From the NCBI RefSeq assembly GCF_000003815.2, contig NC_049984.1, forward strand, positions 23,901,805 to 23,965,804: a stretch of 64,000 nt of DNA, given 5' to 3'. Positions 32,445 through 43,116 of the stretch are shown in pieces. The notes below the pieces were generated by a model. The model did not search any database, was not told the DNA's origin, and saw nothing but the letters and a program-made list of their open reading frames with translations. The stretch comes from Branchiostoma floridae (Eukaryota; Chordata; Leptocardii; Amphioxiformes; Branchiostomatidae). A program made the translations under genes and the position numbers. How positions within the stretch are numbered: position 1 is the stretch's first letter; each line of letters begins with the position of its first letter.

Positions 32445-34089
32445 CTTAATTTAGTTCGAAATCCCGCTCCTCCAAAGCACTTGGTCCTCCATGGCCCTTT
32501 GTAGCTCTTTAGTATCATTCAGACTTGTGTCACTGGTATTAGGCTGTATATATATATGTATATATAGGTTACACTGGGACTTCCCCTACCTCATTTTCTT
32601 TATTGGTGTATTAAAAGGCATAAACATGCCATTTATTTGATTAGAATATGGATTTGACGAAAACACTAAAAAAATGTAAAAGGATATGACGAGTAAAATT
32701 TGCTATATGAAAGTAGAAAAACTGGACATGGTTTTGGAAACGGTCAAACGTTTCAACTGGAATCCACAAATTTTCGTCAGTGACACTGAAGTGATCTGGA
32801 AGAAAATGGTCTTTTATACTCTATCCAAATTGTCTTGACTTTGCTTTACCTTTGTTTCCATTGGAATCCAAGTTGTCTTCAGCCTGAATTTGTCTAACAT
32901 GTTTCCCATTGGACAGCTAAAATTGTCTTCATTCCTAGTTAGGGTATAAAAGACAAGTTTCTTCCAAATCACTTCGGTGACGAAAACTGGTGGATTCCAG
33001 TTGAAACGTCTGACTGTTTCCAAAACCATATCCAGTTGCTTGAGTAACTACTTTTTTGGCGTATCTTATTACATGGATGTCTAACCTTCATCGACGTAAC
33101 TGAAGAATTTTTTTCATTAGGCCCATAATTTCAGCAACTGAGTTGATAGTCGGCTTGGACTGGCTTCAGGACTCGTATCTACGTCGCGGAACGGAAATTT
33201 GTCTCTTAGGACAAAATTCCACCACTTTCGTACCAAAACCAGACAGCGTTCCAGGTACGTAGTATTATACTTTCTTTCTGAATTTGAAAGAGTTACTTGA
33301 ATCGACTTCACTACAAAGACTTTGTATAAAAGGGACTAAATTCTGACAACAAATTATTGCATCCGCCCAAGGCAAGACCCATCCTCCATATTTTCAACTT
33401 AGCATGGTGGTAATATTTTAAAATATTTAGGAAATGAGTATAATAAGAAAATACATGAAAGATAACCTGACTAAAATATCTGTTGCTATCATAAATGACT
33501 GTGTTGTTTTTATATATATAAGATAAAGTCCCAACCTTGTAAGAAATTTGCATGACCTACTTACAATTGTTTTAGAAGATAGAAAGTGTCTATGTTTGTC
33601 AATGCATAATTATCTTGATAAACCACATGTTTTTTCGTCAGTTTTCTTTCTTGGCGTGAAGTGAGATATGAGCTAAGACCCGTCATATAGACCCGAATAT
33701 AATTTGTGTTGAATATTAAAGATTGAATACTTTATCTACGACGGTAGTCAACATAATGTTACAATATTTTAAGAACCATATATCCGTACACAAAATAAAG
33801 CGCTTACCAACAACCAATCTATCAGTCCTCTGATCCTTATCAAGTTGAACTGACCCAAAGTCTAAGCCACACATCCGAACCGGAAGTGACGTCAGCAAAG
33901 GGTCAACGGTGCTTGACAGTCGGTATCGGCAGCCGTCTCGGTTGAGGGATATGATTATATTATTATAATCAATTAATTATGCAAACCATTTTTATTTGTA
34001 TGATTTACAGTAAATTGTTTACATTTAATATTTTGTCTACTTGTATGCTCAACATTATGTCACTTCTTTCGTTACACAGACTAGCAGAT

Positions 34090-35145
34090 ATGCAACATCT
34101 AAGGAGCATCCTTAAGTCGGGCCTAGGTGTCCTACTAGCAATGATGGTGGCATCTGGAGCCGCGCTGACTTCCATTCTCATGCGTCTGACCAAACGGGGC
34201 GGCGTACAGAACTTTCAGTCCATCTTCTGGAACCAAGTCGCGCAGATGATCTTCGTCTTGTGTCTTACCATTGCCGTTCGACCCAAACTCAGAAGGGAAA
34301 GTTGGAAGGAGACCGCCGTTTTGGTTTCAGGAGGAATAATCCGCGTTGTGGCAACAGTGTGTTTGTGCCTGTCGTATCTACATGTTTTACCGGGAAACAC
34401 CAGCTCTGTTGTGTACGGCCTTGGCCCCGTTCTCACCATTGGACTAGCAGCACTGATCACCAAGGAACGACCAACTGTCGTCCACATCATCGGGATGGTC
34501 ATCTGCATCTGTGGGGTGACCATGGTCGGGGTTTCCATGAATGCCAAGGAGACTAACAATCAGACTGTGCAACAACAAGTAGTGACTTTACTGTATCCAA
34601 TTTCTGCTAGTGCTCTCCTCACCCTAGGCCTGTGTTGGGTCTTACTGAGATGGCTCTCCAAACGAGGCGTTCCTCTTGTAACACACATGTTCTACTACAG
34701 CATTGATGGTATCCTCCTCTTGCCTCTTGCTTACGTAGTAGAGAAGCCGAAGTGGAGTTTTCCTCCAGATACATGGGGGTTACTAGTTGCCCAGACGCTT
34801 GCTTATGCTATGCAATATCTCTGTAACGCTGCCGCCATTCATAATGAGACCGCCGCAACAGTTCAAATTGTAAAGGTCCTGACCGTTCCTTCGGTATTTG
34901 TCCTCGGTTTCTTCGTTCTAGAGATGGTTCCTAATGTTTTAGAAATATGCGGTGGGGCTATAGTAACGGTAGGGGCGATGGTGGTCGGTCTATGGACCTG
35001 GAGATTAAATCTTAAGCAGCAACGTCGTGAACTAGAGGTGGGTACCGGTACAGAAAAGTCAGGTCCAGGTTCGGTTCAGGTCGTGAAGATCAGGTGCAAA
35101 TCCGGATCTGAACCTGGACCTGATTCAGTTTGTGAAAACGTGTGA
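34090..35145 (+). CDS. EamA/DMT-superfamily transporter, SLC35G-like, copy 2
   Basis: Paralogue of 22011-23060: about 351 residues from the ATG at 34090, with the same ten-segment EamA pair. Differences are few and mostly conservative: GAALTS for GSALTS, SGGIIRV for VGGILRV, YSIDGIL for YSIGGIL, and two extra residues in TLGLCWVLL. An acceptor AG precedes ACTAGC at 34080, as in copy 1. Its frame is fully open, so both copies look functional. The C-terminal tail from codon 35032 is again MITE-derived (GTGTEKSGPGSVQVVKIRCK). The aspartate in YSID lies in a membrane segment and could matter for transport or be neutral. Confidence 0.85.
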   Translation: MQHLRSILKSGLGVLLAMMVASGAALTSILMRLTKRGGVQNFQSIFWNQVAQMIFVLCLTIAVRPKLRRESWKETAVLVSGGIIRVVATVCLCLSYLHVLPGNTSSVVYGLGPVLTIGLAALITKERPTVVHIIGMVICICGVTMVGVSMNAKETNNQTVQQQVVTLLYPISASALLTLGLCWVLLRWLSKRGVPLVTHMFYYSIDGILLLPLAYVVEKPKWSFPPDTWGLLVAQTLAYAMQYLCNAAAIHNETAATVQIVKVLTVPSVFVLGFFVLEMVPNVLEICGGAIVTVGAMVVGLWTWRLNLKQQRRELEVGTGTEKSGPGSVQVVKIRCKSGSEPGPDSVCENV

Positions 35146-35309
35146 ATGGAAGGTGGTTTGTGGAGTATTCGACTCACTCTGGCGTTTTAAAATCCTACAA
35201 GGTTAAGCGCCTCTGTACGGTTGACTGTAAAGCTTGGTAGAAATGACTATACATTCTACTCTACTTCGCTCTTGTTATTTTCCTCGATCGGTATGATTCA
35301 GTATGAATG

Positions 35310-36400
35310 AATGAATGAATGAATGAACTTTATTGCATGACATTTGTTCATGGTACAATGTAAGGCAACGGTAATAGATAAATTTGTACAACGATACTAC
35401 ATATTACTATAACTACATAGATTACAAGTACAGTGAACGTAAATGGCGTATTGACATTGCACAATATACAAGTTAACGATTAGGTCTGATGTTGTATAAT
35501 ACATTCTTTCTTTTTTAGAGTACTGGCCTAAATACGTAGATATTTGTCTGGACATAACATAAGTAGATAATATATGTGTTGATCTTTGGCAAGGATGTAC
35601 TAGGTTTACATGTGATCATATTCATTAATTTTTGTCTCACTGCGTTATATGCAGGGCATGTCATTAGAAAATGATATTCGTCTTTAACACCACCTTTACA
35701 TGAGGGCATTGCCTCTGGTTGGAATATTACGATCTTTATCTATTCCACGCAGTGTGAACTGATCAGGGCTCTAGCCAGCGTCCGTTTTTCCGTCAATTGA
35801 CGGAAATTTGCTGCGTCTGACGGAAAATTTTAAAACCAATCCGTCAACCTTGACGGACAAAAATCCTTGGTGGAAGCTACAGGCGGCTTGGGGACGCCGT
35901 CCACTGCCGTAAAAGCCACACACTGTTTGTTTTGCTATTGTTATGATTGTTGACAATGTGTGTCGGTGCCCTTTCGCATACGATAATCTCATTAAAACCC
36001 GTTTTTCAATCTCAGCTCAGTCCTTCTAATTAATTTTCGCGGTTTTCGCGACGATTGTAATTGGCAGACGAAAAAAAAAATTCAAGCTGGCTATCAAAAG
36101 CCCTGGAACTGATTCTTAATTTCGTTATGTTAACAATAAAGCTTTATGATGAATTGACGAAAGGTATTTTTCATATTCTGTGAATTGACCTTTGATTTGG
36201 GAATAAGTTTTTAGTTTGTTACAACTCTTTATTTCTTGTAGCCATCCAGAGAGGAATGCGTCTTTTAGACGTTCTTTGAATATGTTACCAAAGTGTTTGG
36301 CATCAACGGCAGGGTTTAACCAAACACTTTGGAAACCATTCCTGCACAAATTTGGAACATGGACAGTTTGAGATAATGACATTCTAGCGATTGAACGGTG
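35310..36400 (-). pseudogene. 3' fragment of a LINE, copy in duplication 2
   Basis: Same fragment as 23240-24690: KGGVKDEYHFLMTCPAYNAV on the minus strand near 35690, and RNGFQSVWLNPAVDAKHFGN near 36330. It is interrupted at another position by the hAT-type element 35764-36105. Its 3' tail of GAATG/GAATGAAT units (35304-35330) has one more repeat unit than copy 1. Confidence 0.75.
35764..36105. mobile_element. hAT-type MITE with 8-bp target duplication, copy 2 only
   Basis: Begins CAGGGCTCTAGCCAGC and ends AAAAGCCCTG. The 8-bp target duplication GAACTGAT sits at 35756-35763 and 36106-36113. Copy 1 has a single GAACTGAT at the same point (near 24402). An 18-bp palindrome TTCCGTCAATTGACGGAA lies near the left end. 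342 bp and non-coding. Confidence 0.9.
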
Positions 36401-36744
36401 ACTTAACAGTTAAAGAATTTCAGTACCTCGGTCTCCGTTTAGTTGATTAGAAGGGACGCAAAACATTGTTTCTCTGTTCGACCAAAAATTCAGTCTTCTT
36501 TCCCTGACGCGGCGTCACTTCAAAAGAAAGGGATTGTGAATGATTTCTATACCTTAAATGAACATTATGAAGTGTCCTTCCTCGCATGGAATGATTTTTT
36601 TGTGTATCAATTTCAATTTTGGAACAGTCCACTTCTGCATAAAGAGGAGGGTGGAGTTAGAGTTGCCGAATTTGCTCATACTAAGCAAATACAGTCCTTT
36701 CTAGTTTTGTTCGATTTATTGCTTGTAGCCAAGTCTGGAAATTC

Positions 36745-37000
36745 AGATTAAAAGCTTTGATCGGGTATGTTGACACTCGCTACGTGTCATCTATGCCTCC
36801 TGGCGATTCATATCATTCTTGCAGCGATCTCCTCTGCAAATAGTTTATTGAACTGCTAGGAGGCAATTTGGATCCATATGGCGGTTTGATACCCTAATAT
36901 ATTAGTAGCACTTTCTATGAATTCAAGAGCATTGTACGGAATTTAGAAAGTTAGTGTCAGCACGAGTGACATAACCTCACTACAACATCACATCTTATTT
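36745..37000. repeat. CCACGTG(T/C)CAT-type dispersed repeat in duplication 2
   Basis: Duplicate of 25040-25300, containing GACACTCGCTACGTGTCAT and GAACTGCTAGGAGGCAATT. Confidence 0.6.
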
Positions 37001-37910
37001 GTTCGGAAAATAGTAACATGTATGGAAGGTAGTATGGAAAATATGTCGGATTTGTTTTTATATTTCATGTTGACCTTCCATTGTCGTTTGTGTGATCCCA
37101 GAATCCCCATTAATAAAGAATTATTAAGAAATAGAATTGATAAAAAAATGTCTATATTTGTTAAAATGGACATACTATCTTAATGAGTCAAAAGGTTAGT
37201 GCATCATGCCTATTCATGGCGTTGGACTTGACAAATCGTTTACTTCTTTGTTACTCTATCGATCTTTGACAACTAGTTATAACCAATATAAAGTAATGCA
37301 TTTCACAGGACGACGCCTGTCTTCAAAGTGTTGCAATCCTTTTTAAAATTGCTAGGTAGCGCTTTTGATCCATGAGAATGAATCTTTTATCTCTAGGCCA
37401 TTTCCAAAGAAAACAAATTTTGAACCATACTGCAAATCGTACAAGGATTAGTTAAATGCTGCCGATTGCAAGAAAATATAGTGAAACCTATACTGCAGTT
37501 ATAGAATGTCCATGTCAATTCCAAGGTCAAAGAAAATTATGTGAAATTTAATAAACATTGTTCAGTATACCATATCCTGTGTGTTATGTTATTATTGAAC
37601 CTTCCCGATCACTTTGATTATATAGTGAAGGCAAATTGGTTGGTCAATATTTCTTTTATTCATATGCTCGCATGATTTTTTTTGGTTTCAGAGTATGACA
37701 TACATATTATCAAATCAACATGGCCTTACTACCAACCGACGAAATATGTACAGCCCAAACAGTAGCCATTACACAAATAAGCGAACTGACCTGGTACTGA
37801 ACGCTATTCAAATGAACAAGCAAAGTCACACACATAAACACACATTAATGTTTCGAAACACATACATATTGGTAATCATTTCTGAGCACAAAACGTTTTA
37901 ACATAATATG

Positions 37911-38149
37911 TTTTGATTTGATTTGATTTGATTTATTCAGAATCTGTACGCATGATGTTTTCATATCCGCGATTATTGCAGTGCTAGTAAGGACTGCTAG
38001 GTGACGTTTTTGATCCATGACAATGTTGCTCCAATTACAAATTCAATTCTTGTAAGATCTACCAAATGACATCATTGAGGTTTTGTCGCTCTGAAAACAC
38101 CATGCTGTGCAGATGATTCGTACAGATTCTGAATAAATCAAATCAAAAC
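37911..38149. mobile_element. Fold-back element with (TTTGA)n ends
   Basis: The left end TTTGATTTGATTTATTCAG with AATCTGTAC is mirrored at the right by GTACAGATTCTGAATAAATC and AAATCAAAA. A solo related end is at 62018-62048. Non-coding, about 240 bp. Confidence 0.65.
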
Positions 38150-39550
38150 AACCAATATGTATGTGTATCTGAACATCAGTATAAGTTTATGGGTTTGAGT
38201 TTGCTTGTTAATTTGACAAACTTCAACGAAAGTTTTAAGTTAAAATGAATAACACATACACAACTAGAATCCACGAAAACAAACCACTGCGAATGTTTTT
38301 ACTTTTACTTTACTTTATTAGACACGACCCAGGCCCCTTCCCCAACATAAATTGTTTACATAGAAGGTCAATTGTGAACCTTTTTTTGACGCAAAGAGCC
38401 AACAGTAAAAAAAATAAGTGAAAAAGGTGTAATACTATCTAAAACATAAACTCAGCATTTAGAATTTAAAATGGTGAGGTCAACGCATTATTCTTATTTG
38501 CTAGAAACAAAAAGTAGCTGTGTTTCCGGTCCTCAACAAAGCAAAGAGAATGAAAAGAAACGTGTATCTTTTAAATAGTTATCAGCAAAGGCCTTTTCGT
38601 TCCAAATCACATACATAAACGTATTCGAAATATTTGAAACAAATTTCCCCAGGAAATACTTTTGTCAAACGGACGCATACTATTCTATTAGGCTAGCCCC
38701 TGAGGCGTCGCCAAAAAATACCGATTGCCTTGACATACTACATACAGGACGTTTAAAAAATATGAAGCAAGCTTTAAAGCTGAACCGTTTGACACTTATT
38801 GAAAAACGTATACAGCACACAAACAGTACAAAGACAGAACTTTGTCTAAAGCTAAAAGCAATTATACAAGACTAAGGCTGACATTTCCAAACAGGTGCCC
38901 GACCGGATAGTTTGCGGGAAGGAAAAATATGATATAGATTTAGTTTGGCCCCCTGTACCCTGGTATTACAACCAAATGACCAGAGGTGCCTTGAACATAT
39001 GCCCATATGGTTTCAATAATACTTTTGGTATACATGCTTAATCTTGAGATTTTGGGTCATTTTTTACCATAAAAGTTCATTTTTTGCACCCTGGTTTTAC
39101 AACCAAATAACCAGTTATCATCATCCAGGCGTGCTGACCAGTACTGCAAGCAATTTGTAATAGTTCACTTTTATCTATTCTCCCTGGAGGAGTACATGTA
39201 AATTAGAGGAGTGATTTTGTAACTAGTGTAATGGAGATGGCTGAAATATGCTGTATTTGCTCTCGAGCAAATATTGTCCTTTCTAGCTAGTGTACTTAAC
39301 TTAACGTTTCATTTTTCGTTCCCACAAACATCCCGAAACCCGAAATGTGACCCCAACGACGTGAACAGCTAGTGACCGCTAGTGCCCTCGGTGAACTTTG
39401 AACTTGTTGTTGATGGTTTGAGCTTCATCCAAGGTCGTAACAGACATACATCGGGTTCTTTCAGTAGTGTAGAAAGAGGTGGATATTTTTGTTGAATACT
39501 CTGCAAGTTTAAGATCGTATCGAGACCGTTCGACCAACAGGTATGTAATG
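38150..39550. other. Non-coding stretch, no gene seen
   Basis: AT-rich sequence without a supported coding region. Positions about 38940-39130 share CCCCCTGTACCCTGGTATTA-type words with the dispersed repeat at 19790 and 53490. Confidence 0.45.
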
Positions 39551-39559
39551 TGTGGCCGT

Positions 39560-39835
39560 GGGTGGGTGGGGTGGGGTGGAGTGGAGTTGGTTGGGTGGTT
39601 GTTTGGTGTGGGTGGTTTGCGTGTGGGTGTGTGGGTGGGTGTGTTGGTGGGTGTGGGTGTGTCGGTTGGTTGGGTGGGTGGTTGTTTGGTGAGGGTGGTT
39701 TGCGTGTGGGTGTGTGGGTGGGTGTGTTGGTGGGTGTGGGTGTGTCGGTTGGTTGGGTGGTTGTTTGGTGTGGGTGGTTTGCGTGTGGGTGTGTGGGTGG
39801 GTGTGTTGGTGGGTGTGGGTGTGTCGGCTGGTTGC
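39560..39835 (+). repeat. G-rich minisatellite, 79-83 bp period, three copies
   Basis: The unit starts GGTTGTTTGGTG at 39597, 39680 and 39759 and consists of GGGTGTGTGGGTGGGTGTG-type runs. The plus strand has many G3 runs at short spacing and could form G-quadruplexes. Both strands show long frames rich in Gly/Val/Trp/Cys or Pro/Thr/His, which are by-products of composition. Confidence 0.85.
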
Positions 39836-39839
39836 TTGT

Positions 39840-39970
39840 GTGTATGCAATGGTGCAAAACGCTTAACTGTTGAAGATACTCAGGCTTTATCGTTGCATAA
39901 GTATCTCGGAACAACTCTTGATCGTGTCGGAAATTCTGGAATTTCCTTGGTTTATCAGACGAAACTGTAA
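39840..39970 (+). pseudogene. Tiny LINE reverse-transcriptase fragment
   Basis: The frame reads RLTVEDTQALSLHKYLGTTLD, resembling the 'YLG(I/T)' segment after the palm domain in LINE reverse transcriptases (compare SYTYLGIPLTSSGKF in the LINE at 14083). Only some 40 codons survive, next to the G-rich minisatellite. Confidence 0.35.
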
Positions 39971-40159
39971 CTTGTCCCTTATATCATACGTTATGTGAAT
40001 ACTGCAGCTGTTGTAATCTATGGTATCAGTCACTACATTATAGATCGTTTTCATGTGACGTCACAGTCGCGTTCGGACGTTCGAACGGCCATGTTGGATG
40101 ATAAGCTGCTCGATCGCCACACAGCTGTGTGTTGCACGGGGTGGACCCGTATGTGGATA

Positions 40160-40227
40160 TAACTTTTTTACCTCCATGAAATGTCATGGAGGTTATATTT
40201 TACCCCGCGTTTGTGTGTGTGTTTGTT

Positions 40228-40271
<44 letters not shown>

Positions 40272-41270
40272 CAAAATAACTCAAGAACGGCTGGGTGGAT
40301 TGGTTTCATACTTGGTGTGTTGGTATTGTGTGATGAAAGCTGGAAATGATTAGTTTTTGGGCCCCCTAGCGGCTTCCCTTGTTACTGCAGCGCAACTTCC
40401 GGTTTTGCTATCTCGGTGTTCTGAACAAGCTACGACCACGATTTTTGAGTATTAGATAGCTCCTGTGCTCAGGAAAAAATGACATAAGTTTGAGCCCCCT
40501 AGCGTCTAGTTTTGGGATAGCAGGGGCATTTTTGTCAAAAACTTCTGAAGACGATAACTCAAGAAGGGAACAACGAATTTTCATGATTTTTGGTATGTAG
40601 GTACCTTAGACAATGTTGTACAAGATAAGATACTAATTATGCAAAATAGGAGTACATTTGCATAATTAATGAGAATATTCTATCATAGCAGTTTTCTCAA
40701 TGTATCTCTTGTTCCAGACATGCTATGGTCCTGACATTTAAGTGGTAGATAGCTTTTAGTGCCATGACAAAGTGGGGCAAGTTTCAGCCCTCTAACATTT
40801 AATTGTGGAACTGCAGGGGCATTTTTGTCAAGACACTCCAAAGAGGATAACTGCAGAAAGGAACGACGGATTGCCTGCATTTTACGCATGCAGGTAGCTT
40901 AGGCAAAGATTTTCATAATGATATACATGTTATGCAAATGAGGACTTAATTTGCATTATTAATGAGGAAATTGTATAATTCCATTGTTTTTAATAACTGG
41001 ACTTCAATAAATGTAACACATGGTAATTATGATAGGCGGAATGTTAGCAGATACCAAATATGGTAATGAGGAACTTATTTGCATAATTTATGGCAAAATC
41101 GCAAAACCGCTTTATGATTAATAATGGGATTTTATAATTGTGACATGTGTACGTTTTTCAATGATGAACAACACCATGCATAAATTATGTTAATGTGTTA
41201 GTTAATTGCATGAAATTTACGAAAGCTCTAAATTTACATGGAGGTATGAGGTCGCCGAACTCTAGTTTTT
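40160..41270 (+). repeat. Long dispersed repeat bounded by CATGGAGG words
   Basis: Starts TACCTCCATGAAATGTCATG and ends ACATGGAGGTATGAGGTCGC, CGAACTCTAG. The interior has a GT microsatellite (40214-40268), AAATAACTCAAGAACGGCTG, GGGCCCCCTAGCGGCTTCC and several TTATGCAAATGAGG/TTTGCATAATTAATGAG repeats. A shorter copy is at 47525-48175. No coding content; class unclear. Confidence 0.65.
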
Positions 41271-41670
41271 ATTATTATTTAGAAACGGCTGGATGTTTGT
41301 TGTGCTAACTGCGAGTTCCATGAACACAGGATTCAGCCTACTCGCCGTTTCTACCTAACAACACTAGTTACAGTCCATCCCTTTTTTTAGCTCGATTGAA
41401 TCACTCTTCTGGCGGCCCGCCAACATGGGCCCCGGTGTGGAGTTTGCTCATCTGTGATCAATTGTTAGAAATTTAGTCGATTTTGTGCACATGAATATGT
41501 GGTCTTTTAGAAAATAGCACTCTCCTCTGGAGGGAAATAGTTTCATTAGAGTCATTTTATGGAATATGGCGCATTTACATTTCATTATTCCAGTTATTTG
41601 CACAATGAGCATATACGTTTCCCGCGTCGATCAGCGGTTGAACTTTTTGCGTTAAGTCAAGCGTAGAGAC

Positions 41671-42007
41671 AGCGATTCGTCAATTGTATGTTGTCAGTTT
41701 GAGAATCATAGACATACGTCGTGGGGCATAATTTTTTCCAGCGATTCGTCAATTGTATGTTGTCAGTTAGAGAATCATAGACATAAGTCGTGGGGCATCA
41801 TTTTTCCCACGCGAATCGTCAATTGTATGTTGTCAGTTTGAGAATCATAGACATATATCGTGGGGCATCATTTTTCCCAGCGATTCGTCAACTTGTATGT
41901 TGTCAGTTAGAGAATCATAGACATAAGTCGTGGGGCATCATTTTTCCCAGCGATTCGTCAATTGTATGTTGTCAGTTTGAGAATCATAGACATACGTCGT
42001 GGGGCAC
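41671..42007 (+). repeat. 70-bp tandem array, five copies
   Basis: The unit CAGCGATTCGTCAATTGTAT, GTTGTCAGTTTGAGAATCAT, AGACATACGTCGTGGGGCAT plus ATTTTTCC repeats at 41670, 41740, 41810, 41880 and 41949. TTTGAGA and TTAGAGA variants alternate, suggesting a two-unit history. A frame through it encodes a repeated VVSLRIIDI-like peptide only because the unit lacks stops in that phase. Confidence 0.9.
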
Positions 42008-42009
42008 GA

Positions 42010-43116
42010 TCGCTGTCCTGGGCTTCCTCGCGTGCCGGGATTGGATAACCCACGTTTTCTGACTACTAGTATATGGTCGTGAAATCGGGCGTTTGCTCAT
42101 TTGCATTTTCGTGACGAGACAAATGCGACAGTAACCGGTTAGACAGCATCTTCAGGCAGGGTGTGACACGGGCAGGTCAACACTGCAAGCTTGAAGGTCA
42201 CTAACGTTGTCACCAACTTAGTCTCACAGGTGGGAATATATTTACTGTGTAGATTCTCGGTGAAGAAACGGTTAGCGTTACTTTAAAAAGCTTCATAGCA
42301 GTTACCACACATATGTGTAGCTATTGCGTTGTAGGAAACATGTACTGATGTCTCCTCCTGATTAAAACGACCAATCCTTACCCTCAGGGAATTCTTCTGG
42401 TTTTCATAATGGCGATACGCTCGAATGCTTATCTTGTTCTCAGTTTAGCGTATTTTGGGGGAGAATACAATAACGTTACGGTGTCGAGGTTATGTACAAG
42501 TTGGTAGGGTTAAGACGTAGTCCAACTTTGTCGCAGTATGGCTGAAAATACGTAGTTTGGGTTGTTACATTTTGCACTAGGTGTGTTTACACAATCTCTC
42601 GCTGGCTGGGTTTAATGAGGGGGCGGCAACTGTCGGGCTAGGAGAGCGATAATCATTGTAGTCAGGCCATGGTTACTTACGACGTAGTTGAGTCAGACCG
42701 AACTTCAGACACGTACCCTGGACCGAAAGTCAAGTCGTATCGAAGCTCGTTGTGTGAACTTCGTGGGAGTTCGCCAAATTACTTCTCGCCTTGTCAAACT
42801 ACGTCGTAGTTGGCTGAAGCACGCCGTAGCTCAGTTTTGACCGGAGTAGAAAACCATAATTGTCATACGGAGTCAGAGGCGGAGAAGCGCCAAATCTTGC
42901 CCCTTGTGAGGCAAGCGGATAGTGGGGGCAGTTGCATGGTAATGGGGCACTTTATAAAGTTCGTGCGAGCGTGCCGTGTGGGGTCTGTATACGTAGCTAG
43001 TCTAGTCCTCCGCGCGCAGCCTATATGATATGAGTGTACATAACGTTATATAGTCACGTAGCGGTAAAAGATGTCCGGGTATCGACACCAGCGTTAGATC
43101 GTTGAATGCCTTGTCT
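42010..43116. other. Non-coding stretch, no gene seen
   Basis: Contains a piece of the TTTACACAATCTCTC dispersed repeat (42585-42665; also 48310-48425) and several ACGTAGTT/AACTACG words around 42675-42830 that can pair. No supported coding sequence. Confidence 0.45.

Larger units (their letters stand above)
31900..37508 (+). repeat. Segmental duplication, copy 2
   Basis: Head-to-tail partner of 19927-31336. It lacks the MITE at 23616-24322 and the block 25465-30950, but has its own hAT-type insertion at 35764-36105. Differences from copy 1 are scattered substitutions and small indels. Confidence 0.9.

Noticed and set aside
39369-39914. Pro/Thr/His-rich and Gly/Val/Trp-rich frames of 107-181 codons on both strands
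   Set aside because: Produced by the G-rich minisatellite; both strands are open only through composition.
41671-42007. CRISPR-like array
   Set aside because: The units are contiguous 70-bp repeats without unique spacers, in an animal genome.
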